From contig CM060131.1 in NCBI GenBank assembly GCA_030522415.1, forward strand, positions 9,195,203 to 9,259,202: a stretch of 64,000 nucleotides of DNA, in the 5' to 3' direction. Below are positions 1-57,765 of the stretch, piece after piece. The position numbers and the translations under genes are program-made. Below the pieces are notes generated by a model that searched no databases, was not told the DNA's origin, and saw only the letters and a program-made list of their open reading frames with translations. The stretch's first letter is position 1; each line of letters starts with the position of its first letter. Origin of the DNA: Channallabes apus. Lineage: Eukaryota; Chordata; Actinopteri; Siluriformes; Clariidae.

Positions 1-323
1 TAAATAGATTTGTCTTGGGTAAAGGAGCAGATCTGGGGGACTCATGGACGTAGAGTATTACGGTGAACTGATATGTTTAGATACTGTCTTCCCCACTCTC
101 ATTGATCATTTGACGGTGAGGTGATTGTTTGCTTTACATCTCAGGGAGCCCTCATGTTTGTGTTTCCTTCTGGCTCTTCCTTTTAGTTATGCTGTTATAG
201 TTAGTCCTGCCGGAGTCTCTGCTTCCACTCTACAGTAAATATACATTCACATTATACATTGATGACTGCGACCATACCTAACTGTTATCTCTCCTCTTCT
301 GCTCTCCCCTCTCCTGTTCTCTC

Positions 324-355
<32 letters not shown>

Positions 356-379
356 GTCGAGCTACACATGTCGTTCCTG

Positions 380-900
380 AGCTGCCATTGAACCAGATTC
401 CCTCTGCCCTCTGGACCTGTCTGACCCATTCTGGTGCCCCGCTTCTGCTTGGACATCTCGTCACATGGATGCCCCATGTGTCTCTTTGGGATGCGTCTGG
501 TGTCTGGGGATGGTTTCACTCTACCATGAAGATGGTTCTGGCTTCGACTGGTGTTGACAGCTGTTTCTCTGAGGACTTGACTTGGCTGCAGTTGCTCGAT
601 AGTTCAAGACTGGAATTTCCTACCAGTCTACTTGAGTCTCCAATAACTACCTGGACTCCATATTAACATCAATTAACATCAACAGTTATAGCTGAACTGG
701 CTGCCACCTAACACACTGTATAAATGCAGATCATTTCCTGCTACATGTTTCACCCAAATGAGGATGGATTCCGTGTTGAGTCTGGTTCCTCTCAAAGTCT
801 CTTCTTATTACCTTCTTAGGGAGTTTTTCCTTGCCACTGTTGCCCTCGGCTTGCTCACCAGGGACTATCTGATCATTCTGATTCATACACATACAATCCG
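380..900 (+). repeat. dispersed high-copy fish repeat
   Basis: The segment holds a string I recognise as recurring throughout fish genomes (gattcc-gttgagtctggttcctct, tcttagggagtttttccttgcc, ttgctcaccagggac). A (CT)n run at 330-356 precedes it. The open frames here are not genes. Its mobile-element class is unclear to me. Confidence 0.6.
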
Positions 901-1500
901 GAACATTGGGCGGTCACTCGCGAACGCTCACAGTGCCTAACATTTCTTCTTACCGCGAGTCAAACCGCATAAGTGAGATAGGGGTATAACAGCAGTAATA
1001 ACAGAGGGGGGCAGGGCTTGTAGGATGACTTTCACACACAAACACACTAACGGAATGACTGCTGTCTGGCTCACAGATTACATAAATTGTCTGAATAACA
1101 GATTACATTTTTAAAAATATAACTAAATAACTGAGTACTTAAATGGCGGACCTAACACATTAGATTACTCGTTACAGTACATCAAAAAAGTAACCCAAGT
1201 ACTTTGTAACGCGTTACACTGTCCATTAGTTAGTGGGATTTTAACTTATAACTAAATAATTATTTAAAACGCAATTAGGGCTAAAACAACATGCTGTGTA
1301 AAGTGGGCTTTAAAAGAAAAAAATATCCCTTCAACTTGGTATTGTGGAACTATGGTATACATAAAGTTGTAGTTCCTGATAGATGTTAAATCTACAGTAG
1401 GTCAATGTGCATTAAAGCTCTTCTGGGAGCCTGTGATGTCATAGCAACATAATAAATCATCATGTTTTTTTTCTTTGTTACCCATCATACATCTACTTAC
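901..1500. other. cngb1 intron, no gene seen
   Basis: AT-rich intronic sequence with a remnant reading acactaacggaatgactgctgt at 1043-1065; nearly the same string occurs at 59605-59624. No exon consistent with the next part of CNGB1 is seen. Confidence 0.5.
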
Positions 1501-45893
<44,393 letters not shown>

Positions 45894-45959
45894 GCAGCTC
45901 GAAACACGTCTATAAATAATAACAACACACACATACTGTACTGACACACTTTGTTTCTA

Positions 45960-47600
45960 GACAGAGTTTCTAGACAGTTAAATAAGACTACCTGAATTCT
46001 ATCAGTTCTCAAAGGGATGACATTTTGGGCTACTATACTATTATATTACTAGATAGATGTGCAGGTCAATTTTTCTTTTTTTTTTTACAGATAATATTAA
46101 TCACAAGCAACTTCCCATTCCTATCCTTGGCTTATCATTGAAACAGTTAGCACCTGTTAAATAAAGTCACCAAGTTCAAGCTGAGATAATGACTAATGTT
46201 AATGATTTAGCACTTACAAGGTAATATTAGTGCAAATGATCTACATACTCTACAGTACGTGCGGAACTCTTGGAAAACCCAAAAGATTTTCGTGTGGCTT
46301 AATTATATCAAAGTGGAAATTCTTTTCTGCCAAAAAGTAATGAAATCAGGTTTTGTCCCAAGTTCTGTTTCTGCTTGCAGCACTAGAACAACTTAAACTT
46401 TCAAATCATTTTGGAGACGTAGCAAAATAATCAAATATGGTGAAAAAGTTGTTCTGTCTAAAGCTGTCTAAAAATGGGTAGTTTTGTCTGCTTTCTTTAA
46501 ACAGTAATTAACATGCATTGACCAATCAGTTGAACATAATAGTAAAATGGAAATAAGACTAATTAATACAGACAATGAAATTAATTAATTAAAATAAATT
46601 ACTTTATTTGTAATTAGACAATTCTATAATTTAAACACTCCCAACCCCCATTTGAATTATAATGTTTTTGAAAGTCTCTCTTTTGACTTTGGAAATATCC
46701 AGACTAAAGAAAAAAACTTTAACATCTTCACATTCATTTGAGATGCTGTCAATTAAAAAAAAAAAAAAAAACAGTATACACAGCAGAAAATGACAATATT
46801 TCACCTTATCCTGGGCTTCCACATAGTGAAAGCCATGAGCTACCATTCATTTCTTTATATTAAATGAAACAAAAATATGTAGATTACATTAAAGTCATTG
46901 GAACAAATGTTTTACTGTGACAGACTGCAAGGTGCCTAAAGATACAATTTCTCCGTCTTATTACTTCAAGCTACTCAGCATTCAGCATCACTAGTACACT
47001 ACAGTATATACTGCATCAAAGGTATACACACTGATCATTTGTCACTTTTTGCATCTGTTTCTTACTGGTTTATGCCTTAAGTTAAATGGCATTTTATGCT
47101 TGAATGATTTATAGGTAACTGTGTGGCTTAACAAACAAAAAAATCATCCCTCGGAAAATGGTCAGGTACAGGACTATTCCTCAATACTGTATTAAAATTA
47201 GAATACGAAAGTCTGGCTTTTTCGAAGCAAAATATGAAGAAAGGAGGATTGCTCAAGACTTACTGTATATACTATAAGTACTATATATAAGTATATATAA
47301 TTGTGTAATAGTCCATCAGTGGTATGCATAAAATGAACAAACGAGCTGCATAAGCCTTCATCTCTGTGATCTGGATAAAACCTCATCAACAGTTTATGAT
47401 CAGGTTGAACGTAAAAGTGAGCAGACCTATAGTCATCCCTGTTTCTACAGCTACTGTACAATATTACTTGAAAGTTTATTTCAAGTGATGTGTGGGTATG
47501 AAAGGTTCTCGATTTTGATCTGAAACCATAATTTTTATGTTTACACAGATCATTTTAGCCTTGAACTGTAGTCTTGTAGTGTAGCCTTAGTTACAGGACA
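45960..47600. other. upstream of cngb1 coding start, no gene seen
   Basis: AT-rich sequence expected to hold the 5' UTR exon(s) and promoter of cngb1. I cannot identify a TATA box, CpG island or exon with confidence. A T/A run lies at 46755-46772. Confidence 0.4.
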
Positions 47601-47607
47601 GTCGTGG

Positions 47608-47608
<1 letters not shown>

Positions 47609-47661
<53 letters not shown>
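47609..47661. repeat. (GT)n microsatellite
   Basis: About 26 GT units. Confidence 0.95.
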
Positions 47662-47662
<1 letters not shown>

Positions 47663-47669
47663 AGCAGCT

Positions 47670-50280
47670 GTCAGTGTTAATGAAAGATAAATTAATCTGT
47701 TTATAATCCTCCTTGGCCCAGACAGATGCATAAAGGAAAATAAAGACCTGAGTACTGCACTGCACTGCAAGGGTAAAAGTGTGGATCTGTCTTTCTGACA
47801 TCCTCAATTTCATCCAAGGCAGTGTTATTGGCATGCATTTGCTACAATTTTGGATCAGGAATACAATTGCTATTATTCAACATACCCAGGGTGCACAATG
47901 CAAAGTAATAATAAAAACAGAAACAACAGCAACAGTGGCAGCTAAAATTCTGTTCAGATATGAATATTCACATTGAAACCAATTAATCTGAAGTACTTTA
48001 TTATAAGGCAATATATTTCTACTAGGATATTGGCAATATTAGATGGTGGCATCTGTACATTTATATAATCTGGATGTATCAAATCTTTAGTGCATTTGTG
48101 CCTATTAATAGTTTGCGTGAACTTACAAATTAAGCAAATTAGAATTTAAATAAAATATAAATTAATTCATGTGTCGAATCCAGAGCCTGTACTGAAAATA
48201 CTGGATGTCCTGGCCAAGAGTATACTGCTTGGCTGGGACTCCAGCCTACTGAAGTGAAATAAAAATATGATAAAATTTTTGTATAATTGTATAAATCAGG
48301 ATGTTGTTTAAATTTAACTTTAAAAGTCATCTCATCGAGTTTTGTTTTAGCTGGCCAAACTGTTAAACCTAAACTATTACACTTAATCATTATTTAGTTT
48401 ATATGGAACCTGGTGTCTATACTTCCCGTTGTAGTATAGCAACAGTGTTCTTATGACTTTAACTGCTTGAATAACAAGTCTATTAAGATAATATTAATAC
48501 TGAATCATGAAACATCCATCCCTTATATAAGACACGTAAATGCGTACAAGGTTTCAGAAGCAAAAGCACTGATTTAGTTGTAGAAATGTATCACAAATAA
48601 TGTTTTATATCATCAACCTACTAAGTTTACTTTACCTTAAAACTGGATAAAGACTTTTGTTAGCTGTTCAGGTGTATGCAGTCATCCCAAAGATTGTAGA
48701 CATAGCAGAAGCGCAGGTACTTGGGGAAATGGGAATGGGATTAGCCATACTGAAGTTAAGATAATGGGATTAACTATGATTAAGGTCCTTTAGGAAAGGG
48801 TAAAAGGAGAATGAAGGTAGAGCTGAATGTAGATGTCTGAACCTGATTGCACCCACACAAGTTTTCATACACAACCTGGCACTGAAGAGACAATTAGGGA
48901 AAAGCTGCAGTTCTAAAAAAAAAAAAAAAAAAAAATCACAGTGTAGAGATAAGAAACAATTAGTTAAACATGATTGAATTGCTTTTATTCAAAGCAATTT
49001 ACAAGTGAATAGAATCCACTTAAGCTGAGAAGCCGAGGGTTTAGCACTATAACGTGCCTTTTTGAAAGTCCTGGGATTTAAAATCACTGTTCAGTCTTTT
49101 GGACATACACTGCAGTAAGTAGTGTTCAAACGATGTACTGATTGAATACAGACAAGAGGGTGAAAGGAAATGAATTCTTTACTTAAGTAAAAGTGCGATC
49201 ATTTGTCTTAATAAATCCGCTGGTTGAAATACAGTTTTTAGTATGCTATGAAAGTGAAAATACAGGAAAAGAAAAAAACAGTATCTGTTAGCTACGGATA
49301 AAATACAACGCCTATACTGTACTGTATGTCTAATCCCTGTCTAACTGTCACAATACAAACTGTACGTGACAACAGAAATAGCACAGAATAGTGCTCTGCA
49401 TGAGATGTCATTCTTAATGTCACATTTACTAATGTTAAGAATTTTTTTCAATTCTCTGAAGCAGTCTGTTGCTGAAAAGTCACATTACAGTAAAATGGAG
49501 AAATGTATTGCGCAGGAAGTAGATTTGTCTTTCAAATAAGATTTGCTACTTGCAATATCTGGTACAGATTACTCATAAGGCACTAATGTTATAGTGAAAA
49601 TAACGTGTGACCTAGGTACAGGATAGCCATATAGATTGTCAACAAAGTCATATGTGTGAATTGAGTGATACATACAGTATACAGTACAGTAGTCAATAGA
49701 GTGTCCAGTGTGGGTTAATGTTGCTGAGATATTTATGAAGGTTTGCATGTAACACATTGTGACTGCAAACATGAAAACCTATTTCAAGTGGGTATTTTTC
49801 ACATTTCATTATTAGATTATATTTTATATGAAGCAGTTGTTCAATGTCTGCAATTTGGCTAATTAGCTATGTGCTATTGGTTAATTGTTGCTGTAAACAA
49901 CACCTACTGTACTGTATATAGCTGAATAAACTAAAGTTGCCATCTTGAACCTGGAGCCAATATCTTGGTATCACTTTATGACTTGTGGATGAGGAATTGT
50001 GCAAATTTGGAACTGTAGTTTGAAAGTAAATTCAGGTAATGATTAAGTTCCAAGTTGATTTAGATTTTTTTTTTAATGTTTCATGTTTCCCACAAGAGAG
50101 CTGTCTCTTATAGAGATTAACATGTATAATGTAACCTGAATTACATGACTAATATCATTAACGTCAGAAGGCACAGGGATGGATCATCTCACACACACAT
50201 GGCACAGCAAATCAGCTTCCCAACTTTTTAGAAAAATCTTTCTAAACTTAAAACTTAAAACCTGTGTATTATAAGACTTT
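47670..50280. other. intergenic, no gene seen
   Basis: AT-rich, with an A-run at 48916-48936. Short frames have no recognisable domain. Confidence 0.45.
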
Positions 50281-50354
50281 ACTTCTAATGTGGTGTCACA
50301 GAGACGTGAGTGGTTAAGACTCTTTGTCCTACAATTTACAAGGTTGGGGTTTAA

Positions 50355-51635
50355 CCCTCTGAGGTCCGCGAACGCATATATGCGTTTTGAGGTGTTTTCC
50401 CCTGATGACGCCAATAAGAACTTAAATTACACTTTCAGTTTTGATCGTACAGACAAGATCTATATATTAATCGAATCTGTAAAGTGTCTACTTTTTTTTG
50501 TATGCACACATGTTAAAAATAAAACTTTGTGCATTAATAAAATAAATAAAATAAACCGGGTGCGCTTTCAGCCGTCTCAGTCTCCGCCAAAATCTTTTTG
50601 AAACACGTCACTAAAATTAACTGAAACTCCGCGAATACTGCACACACAGACATGAGAAATATATCTATAGAAAGCTTAAAGGGTCTACTTTTAAATGATG
50701 CAAGTCACAGTGAAAACAAATAATCTGCTTTTATGTAATCCGTCTGAAAGTAAGGAGTGGTACAGATTCTCCTGTATCGGCTCATTACAGCTAATGTGCT
50801 CCCGCCTCCCTGCGCGCGCGCTGTTCATATGGAAATGACCTGAGGTGAGGCAGGTAATCACGTGCACACCCCCAGGGCATAAAACAACAAGCTGCATCTT
50901 ACTTACTGTTTCTGCGTTTGAATGATGTCACGCTACACGGGTGAAGAAGCGCTTCAGATGGACAGCGATGAAGAATTTACTTTCTCATCAGAGGAAGAGC
51001 AAGACTCAGACGAGGAACTGCTTTATTTAGAACAACGTCTGGACTCAACGGAGGATGTAATTCCTGACCAGTAAGTCTTTTATTCTCACCATCATTGCTC
51101 TATATTTTATATGTACATTTGGAAAATACTAAATGCCAGCGAGAGTAAAATTGGTTAAAATATTAAATATGCACGCTACTTACAAGCCCGCAATAAAATC
51201 TGATTACGATCTGTCTAAAGTTTTATTATTTTATATATATATACGTGTTTTGTATTGTTTTGACCGTGTTTCAGATGGTCAAATTGTTCCCCAGCTGTTG
51301 TTTGTGAATGATTGTATGCGCGTCCATTCTTCAAGTTTCAATTTTTGTTTTTGTTTAGGACTGTGGCTGCATCACCGGCGCGTGCACAAGAAAGTCACGT
51401 GAGTGTCGTTCAGTTTCGAGTTCACTGGAGAACCACGAGTAAGTGCACATTCAGTATATCCTAGATGTTAGTTAAATATAACTATATTATATAAATATAT
51501 AATACAATATATTCATCATAGTCAACTGTAGTGTATTGTAGAAAAAATGTAGTACAGTGTTGGTAAAGTCATTTATTCTGGTAATTACAAAGAGCTGTTG
51601 TTGTTTTCTATATTATAATATACAGTATATAGGCC

Positions 51636-51674
<39 letters not shown>

Positions 51675-52404
51675 TTATATATCTATATATTCTTGTTAGC
51701 TATATTTTCTGTTATAGTGATTGCAGTAATGCTGCTAAAAAGTCAACTTTGATTGTTCCTAATAAACTGTTTAACTGATCTCGCAAATGAATCTCAAGAT
51801 TTTTTTATGTGTCAAATATATTCTCAAATAACCTAAACACTGAAAATATATAAACTTATTTTATCCTCAGATTCTTTCTTGTAACTCTCCTCTCTCAGTC
51901 ATACCTGTCTGATGGCTCATTATGCAGATCAGTATGCAGGCCTTTGTCTTCTCAGGTGTGAATCACTGCATTAGTAATGATAGATCACGCCTTCTCGCAT
52001 AGACCCTTTACACTCAAAAAGTGACTTAAAAAGTGTTAATCACTATATTGTTTTCTGTGAGCAAGTAAACAAGATCATTTTCACATCATTTTGAAGCAAA
52101 AACACTAGTCCACCAGCCCTTGTGAAACAATGTCTTGTGAACAAATTGTCTGTATGAGTTTCATGGCCTTATTTCAGCTACTTTTTTTTTCACAAAACTT
52201 ACTAACCACGCATAATATTTTTTTCCTAAAAAATGCAAACACGTACATTCATTTTGGTCACGTATTATTGTAGAACAGTTTGTACTGATTACAAAAAAAA
52301 TACAGGTTGGTCAATAATATATTATAAGTAGCTGAAAAAAGCACAAATATCAGAGCATGTCCAAACATCTCAAGGGCCCCAAAATCACCCCGGACCTCAG
52401 AGGG
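50355..52404 (+). mobile_element. piggyBac element, internally deleted
   Basis: TTAA duplications (50351-50354, 52405-52408) flank inverted ends CCCTCTGAGGTCCG and cggacctcagaggg. At 2.05 kb it keeps the promoter side and the start of the transposase gene but lacks the catalytic domain. A GC-rich region precedes the gene start (50800-50900), and a (GT)n/(AT)n tract lies at 51638-51673. Confidence 0.93.
50922..51398 (+). pseudogene. piggyBac transposase N-terminus (two exons)
   Basis: Exon 1 at 50922-51070 reads MMSRYTGEEALQMDSDEEFT, then an acidic run SSEEEQDSDEELLYLEQRLD, with donor CA|GTAAGT. Exon 2 at 51359-51398, after tttttgtttag, continues TVAASPARAQESH to CAC|GTGAGT. The acidic N-terminus is typical of piggyBac/PGBD proteins. 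No catalytic Asp region follows, so it cannot be a working transposase. Confidence 0.75.
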
Positions 52405-52559
52405 TTAAATCTCCCCTGTGTAAGTGGAGTTAAAATGTTCTCCCAGTGCTTGGTGGGTATACCCTGGCTATCCCACTGTTCATAGATGTGCATTAGATGA
52501 TGATTGGCATTTCCAAATTACCTGTAGGGTATACAGTACATAATTGTGTCTGCATGTAC

Positions 52560-53480
52560 CCTGAAATCCCTGTGATATGCTCCAGTCCTCCGGGAAAATC
52601 TGATTGAGAATGATTTTGGTGAGAAAATGGGCAAGCTCCTGGAGATTTTCTTAAACTCCTGGGAATCTCTTCAAACTCCCTAAGCTTCTCTTCACTTTTG
52701 CCTATCTACTGTACAGTAAACAAAATGGTAAGGAATTATAGGCATGATAAAAACAAATCTAAACAGTTCTCTCAAAGTGCAGTCCTGGTACTTTTACACT
52801 CATTACCGGCATTCCTGGGCACTCTGATGCACGAGATTGAGGAGTAACTGAGGAGATTGAAGAGAATTCCTACAAGTTAAGCAAGAACAAGTTTTTTACT
52901 TGGTGGAAGTTCTGGTGAGATTGAGAAGAATGAGAAGAACACTGGCAAATGATCTACGTATGTAATCCGGGAGAAAGTTGGCGAGATCGAGGAGAGTGTT
53001 GGCGAGAACTCCCTCTCCCACCCTCGCCAAGCTCTTATTGTAGTTGTGGGCCTCTCATCAAGCACTCCTCACCTCTCCTCGTTTCCATTTTCATTCTCGC
53101 ATTCGTAAAACCACAAGATTCTCACCGTCACACTGTAGACTTTCTGAGATCTCCTTGTCCTTCTTAAATCTTTCCTTCAATTTGTACACCAACCTTTTTT
53201 GTGACATGTTTTCTAGGTCGCTGAATGACCATTTTCTCACCAAAAAGGAAAATAATGAAACACTTTTATAATCAAACCCTTTGAAGAGAATTTTAATTAG
53301 CATTTTGGAAAGGAATCGCCAGAGAGCTCCAGCACTGTGCAACAGTCAGAAGTAAAGCTGTAACTCAGATTATTTTTGTTGCTGTGGTGCAAGATTTTTT
53401 ATTTACAGCACATACAGTATGAATCTGTAAGAAAGGGATTCATCCCATATGCTCCAGAAGACTATGTTCCTGAAAATACA
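52560..53480. other. intergenic, possible old repeat, no gene
   Basis: Contains repeated gagattgaggag / gagatcgaggagagt motifs (52830-53040), perhaps an old retroposon. No coding evidence. Confidence 0.4.
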
Positions 53481-53483
53481 GCA

Positions 53484-53517
53484 TACACACACACACACAC
53501 ACGCACGCACGCACGCA

Positions 53518-53557
<40 letters not shown>

Positions 53558-53561
53558 ATCG
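53484..53561. repeat. (CA)n with (CG-CA) interruptions
   Basis: A CA tract interrupted by CGCACGCACG units. Confidence 0.93.
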
Positions 53562-54179
53562 CATTAACTGATAAAAGTGCTGTAATCCTTGCAGGTATAA
53601 GCCCGTGAAATGAGGAGAAGGATGAGGGAGAGATGGATAAGGATGTCACATGACTATAAAAACAAGCACACCATTTTTATAATTGGAACATTTACAGTAT
53701 TTTCACATTTTGGTTTTGCTCACTGCTTTAGCTAATAAGCATACATATTCTGTAATAAACCTAAAGACAATCACAACAAATCAAAAAAAGAATATATATA
53801 CTGTATATATTATAAAAACGTAAATAAACAACAGCTTCAACAAGAATAACAACAAGTTTTTAATTAATATTAGCACATGTTAACTTAGTAATAAAGGCTG
53901 AATCAAATTTACATTTTCCACAAAACCGTTCTGCAATATAACGGTAAGTGTAGAATTATCTGTTGTTGTTTTTACCTTTTTTAAACTATGACTTTCTTCA
54001 TTTTATTTTGAAATAAATAATTTACAACCTAAACAATATAGAATGTTTTTGTGTTTTTTTCTTTGTGGAAAATGTAAATTTGTTTCAGCCTTTATTATTA
54101 AGTAGTAAAGGGGTACCTAATATTGCTCACATTTTTTCGGTTTTGCTAAATAAATAATGGCACAGTGAAAAAAGTGATA

Positions 54180-55165
54180 CAGTTAATCCAAAAAGTATTC
54201 ACAGCCCGTTTTCCAAAGCTTTTTCCTAATCTTGTTACTGTATGTTACTGCCTTACTGTATTTCAAAATGGATTAAATTTATTATTTCACTCAAAATTCT
54301 ACAAACAATACTCCATAATGACAACATGGAATGACAAACTTTGTTTGAAATCATTGCAAATTTAAAGAATAATCTTTTTTTTTTTTTTTAGAGTAAATTT
54401 AGTTGATTGGACATGATTTGGAAAGGGACACACGTTTCTTTGTGAAATGTCACACAGTTAACAGTGCATATCAGAGCACAAAACAAGCCACAAAGTCCAA
54501 GGAATTGGCTCTAGACCTCCAAGACTTTGTATTGTATTGGCACAGGTCTGGGACAGGGTACAGAAAATTTCTGCAGCATTGAAGAGTCCTCATCAGCTGA
54601 TCAATATCATCCCTACAGTGAAGCATGGTGGTAGCAGCATCATGTTGTGGGGATGTTTTTCAGCAGCAGGAACTGGGAGTGTAGTCAGGATAGAGAAAAG
54701 TTGAATGCAGCAATGGACAGAACACACCCCTGATTAAAAAAAAAAAAAAAACCTGCAACCAACCTTCCAACAGGACAACGACCCTAAGCACACAGCCAAG
54801 ATAACATAGGAATGGCTATGGGACAACTCTGTACATGTCCTTGAGTGGCCTTTACACAGCCCAGACTTGAACCTGATTGAACATCTCTGGAGAGATCTGA
54901 AAATGGCTGTGCACTGACGACCCCATCCAACCTGACTGAGAGGTCCTGCAAAGAAGAAAAAGGTCTGCCAAGCTTGTAGCATCATACTCTAAATGACTTG
55001 AAGCTGTAACTGGTGCCAAAGATTTCAAACAAACATTTTTCACATGTATGTCTTTATGGGGTATTGTCTGCAGAATTTTGAGGCATGAATTTAATCCATT
55101 TTGGAATAAGGCTGTGACATAACATAATGTGAAAAAAGTGAATGGCTGTGAATACTTTCCAGATG
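54180..55165 (+). mobile_element. degenerate Tc1-like transposon
   Basis: Ends containing aaaagtattcacagcc and ggctgtgaatactttcc are inverted and TA-flanked. The plus strand holds transposase remnants: atcatgttgtggggatgttt (MLWGCF), caacaggacaacgaccctaa (QQDNDPKHTAK) and cagacttgaacctgattgaa (DLNLIEHLW). The middle is deleted and has an A-run. Confidence 0.88.
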
Positions 55166-55235
55166 TACACTTTATGCTGTTGTTTATCTGAGGTTGTATT
55201 TGCCTAATACTAATATTTTCAAATTCCCTTCACTA

Positions 55236-55445
55236 GTACTAAGAGGCCCAAACCTGTCTCAGCATGACAATATGTCCATCATGAAGAACTGCTGTGCCAA
55301 GTTGGAGTCGGTTTGAACAAAACCCTGACCTCAGCCCCACTGAATAAGTTTATAATAGACTGGAATACTGATTGGACCAAGGATTGCCTTGACCAACTTT
55401 CTGATTGAGAAAATGTTGACTAGGTTCCCTAATGTTCTATTGAGT
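55236..55445 (+). mobile_element. fragment of another Tc1-like transposase gene
   Basis: The strings gaggcccaaacctgtctcag and ccctgacctcagccccactg correspond to the C-terminal DDE region of a common fish Tc1 family. The ends are lost. Confidence 0.6.
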
Positions 55446-55989
55446 GATTCTGTAACACTTTCATTTGCTCATAGACCTACAGATATAACTGTCTCTTGAG
55501 TCACCATTAAAGTCATTAATATGATTTTAAATGCTAATGGAATTTTCTTTTTGTCAACAATCAAAGCAACCAGAATACATATTTGGGGTCGGCTTTAAGC
55601 TACACTTACTGTAAGCCCCTTTAATATCACAAATATGAATAAGATAATGAATGAATGAATGAAATTCAGTTAATGTTTTTAGATATGGACAGTAATTTAC
55701 CTTAAGAGTTGTGAATTTCTGGTAACAACAAGAAAATGCTAATTCTGTATTGCTATCAAGAATATGCATCTGCTTTCAAAACAGTACAGCAAGCAGACAA
55801 TGAACATTTATTACTATGTTTTAGGTTGGATGCACAGTAAGGGGAGCATCAGGAGAAGAAATGAAGCATTGCATTTCCTAGAGAGAGAGAGAGAGGAGGT
55901 TTAGTTGGCTCTTGGAATAGATGAAAGTTTCAGCACAAGCAGATAGCACTTTTCAAAGGGAAAAAAAAACGTATATAATGCGATCTGGA

Positions 55990-57010
55990 TAATTTCAAAG
56001 TAATTGACAGATGGTCTAATTCAGATTCATTGCTGTAGGTTTATGTCACTCCCAAAAGATAAAATGAAAAACGGATTGCATATGGTATCATCAAATCGAA
56101 TGCAGCTCAGAGAAGCCCTAGAGGAATGCTTTGTGGTCTGGCAGCTGGTGGAGAAATCAGTGGGTTTTCCAGGATCTGAGAGCCACTGGACTCTAAAAAA
56201 GTGTAAGCAGCCATCTCCTCTAATCATCACTCCTTTGTGTTCCCTGGACAACTTTATCCTTTGTTGCACTGAGAAGTGTTGCCTAATTAAAACTCTCTCA
56301 TTTAATAGAATGACTCACAGACCATTGAAAAGCAGAGAATAAATTGCAGGGGACTCTTAACAGAAACCACAGAGGGTATGGTGTTTATTAAAGTTACTCA
56401 AAATGTCATTTAAAATATTTGAACTGAAGCAGGTCTGCTATTCAGTGCCAACATCAGAACACAACATTGCCTTTAATAAACCACTAGGACGATATTGCGA
56501 AAGCAAAACAATGGAATTCTTTTTGAAAGGTTTAAAAAGAAAGCTTAATTACTTTTTAATTAAGACTCTTCAATGTCATCACCCCTTACAAAAGTCTTTA
56601 ACATAAAGATTGGTGTAATCACAGTGTAAACCAGCTGAAATCTCTCCTTATTAACGGACCTATTTTGAAAAAGAAATTATATAAATTGCCTATTTATCTA
56701 CTGCATCTTGCCTTCATGAAAAAAAAATCCACTCTAAAAGTTTCTACTTTCCCTGGGAAAAATATCTAGAAATAAAGAATCTCTAATCATGTTCATTTCA
56801 CTAATGTGAAAAGCAATTAGTCTCACTAATGAACAAATTTTGTAGGATATAATGGGCTTTTAATGAAACATGCTCCCCCCTCTCACTCTCTCCTTTAAGA
56901 AGTAAAACTGGAAACAAAGGTGCTAATGAAAAAAACTCTCTCAATGATAAACCTGGCAGGTTTGATTAGATGCATGTTTCTGGGCACAATGGGGTTTAAC
57001 ATGCATGTTA
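55990..57010. promoter_or_regulatory. candidate conserved non-coding block (enhancer-like)
   Basis: About 1 kb free of microsatellites and recognisable transposons, rich in homeodomain-type TAATTA/ATTA cores (cctaattaaaact; gcttaattactttttaatta; agcaattagtctcactaatg; ggcttttaatgaaac). The texture is that of deeply conserved vertebrate developmental enhancers. The frame at 56004-56342 shows no protein likeness. Conservation cannot be tested here. Confidence 0.4.
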
Positions 57011-57360
57011 AAAATGAACATTTTAAAAACATTTCACACAGACATAAAACAGCAAATACTGTATGTGACTACTGATGGGATGTGGAACCCTACAAACCCA
57101 AATGATCAGAATATGCACATTTAGCCCAAAGTGAAAAGGTATGGCATTCAAAAGTCATTAAAATATGATGCATTGTAATGTAACGTTAGGTAACATACAC
57201 ATTCATGAACTTATTTCAACTAGACAGAAAGTGGGATTGCCTCATAAATACAATATCTTTTAAAGAAGGGATATGGAATTGAGTTTAGGCATGGGTCAAA
57301 ATATTATCAATGTGTTATTATAGAAGGGGAAATGGCATTCAGACACTGTGGAGTCTGTGG

Positions 57361-57426
57361 AATTTTTTTATGTTGATTGGGTTAAAAAAATAGAATTTTT
57401 TTATGTTGATTGGGTTAAAAAAATAG
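57361..57426. repeat. 33-bp tandem duplication
   Basis: Two identical copies of a unit beginning aattttttta tgttgattgg and ending in aaaaaaatag. Confidence 0.95.
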
Positions 57427-57509
57427 TAAAATAAAATTTAATTCAATCAGTGATTAATATAACTGATGCAGTTAGTAGCTTCTCATTTTTTAAACAACCA
57501 TCCCAAGTA

Positions 57510-57765
57510 AAAAAAAAAAAAAGTATGTTAAGTATATTAAATCCAAGCATATTTAAGTATGCTTGCAGCAAACTAATGAGTAGTATACTGTACTTTAAGT
57601 TTGCTATTTTGGAACAACTCATTTTGTACTAAGTGTACTGTATTTAAGTTGTAATTAAATTGTACAAAAGCACAATTTTAAGTGTATTAAGTATACTTTT
57701 CTGTGCTAAAGTGGAACAGCTTTACTGTAAGTATACTTAGTACACTTAAAGTATATGGCTGTATG
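57510..57765. mobile_element. probable MITE rich in agtata/tatact
   Basis: Ends aagtatgttaagtatatta and gtaagtatacttagtacact are partly inverted, with many AAGTATA/TATACTT motifs between, a form seen in fish MITEs. No target duplication was confirmed. Confidence 0.45.

Larger units (their letters stand above)
50295..52480 (+). repeat. tRNA-derived SINE split by a piggyBac element
   Basis: The left part (gacgtgagtggttaagact at 50303-50321, then acaaggttggggtttaa to 50354) and the right part (ttaaatctcccctgtgtaag from 52405) form a tRNA-like A box and B box when the piggyBac element is removed. The TTAA target lies in the B-box (ggtttaaatctcc). Confidence 0.72.

Noticed and set aside
259..666. 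135-residue open frame near the left edge
   Set aside because: It crosses a CT run and a dispersed fish repeat; no domain and no splice context.
45909..45918. TATA-like tatttata upstream of the cngb1 ATG
   Set aside because: It lies only about 16 bases before the start codon; the same bases form a plausible splice acceptor.
53484..53561. CRISPR-like direct repeats
   Set aside because: All short regular arrays here are microsatellites without spacers, and the DNA is vertebrate.
56004..56342. 112-residue open frame at 56 kb
   Set aside because: The residue pattern has no family likeness, and the sequence looks like non-coding conserved DNA.
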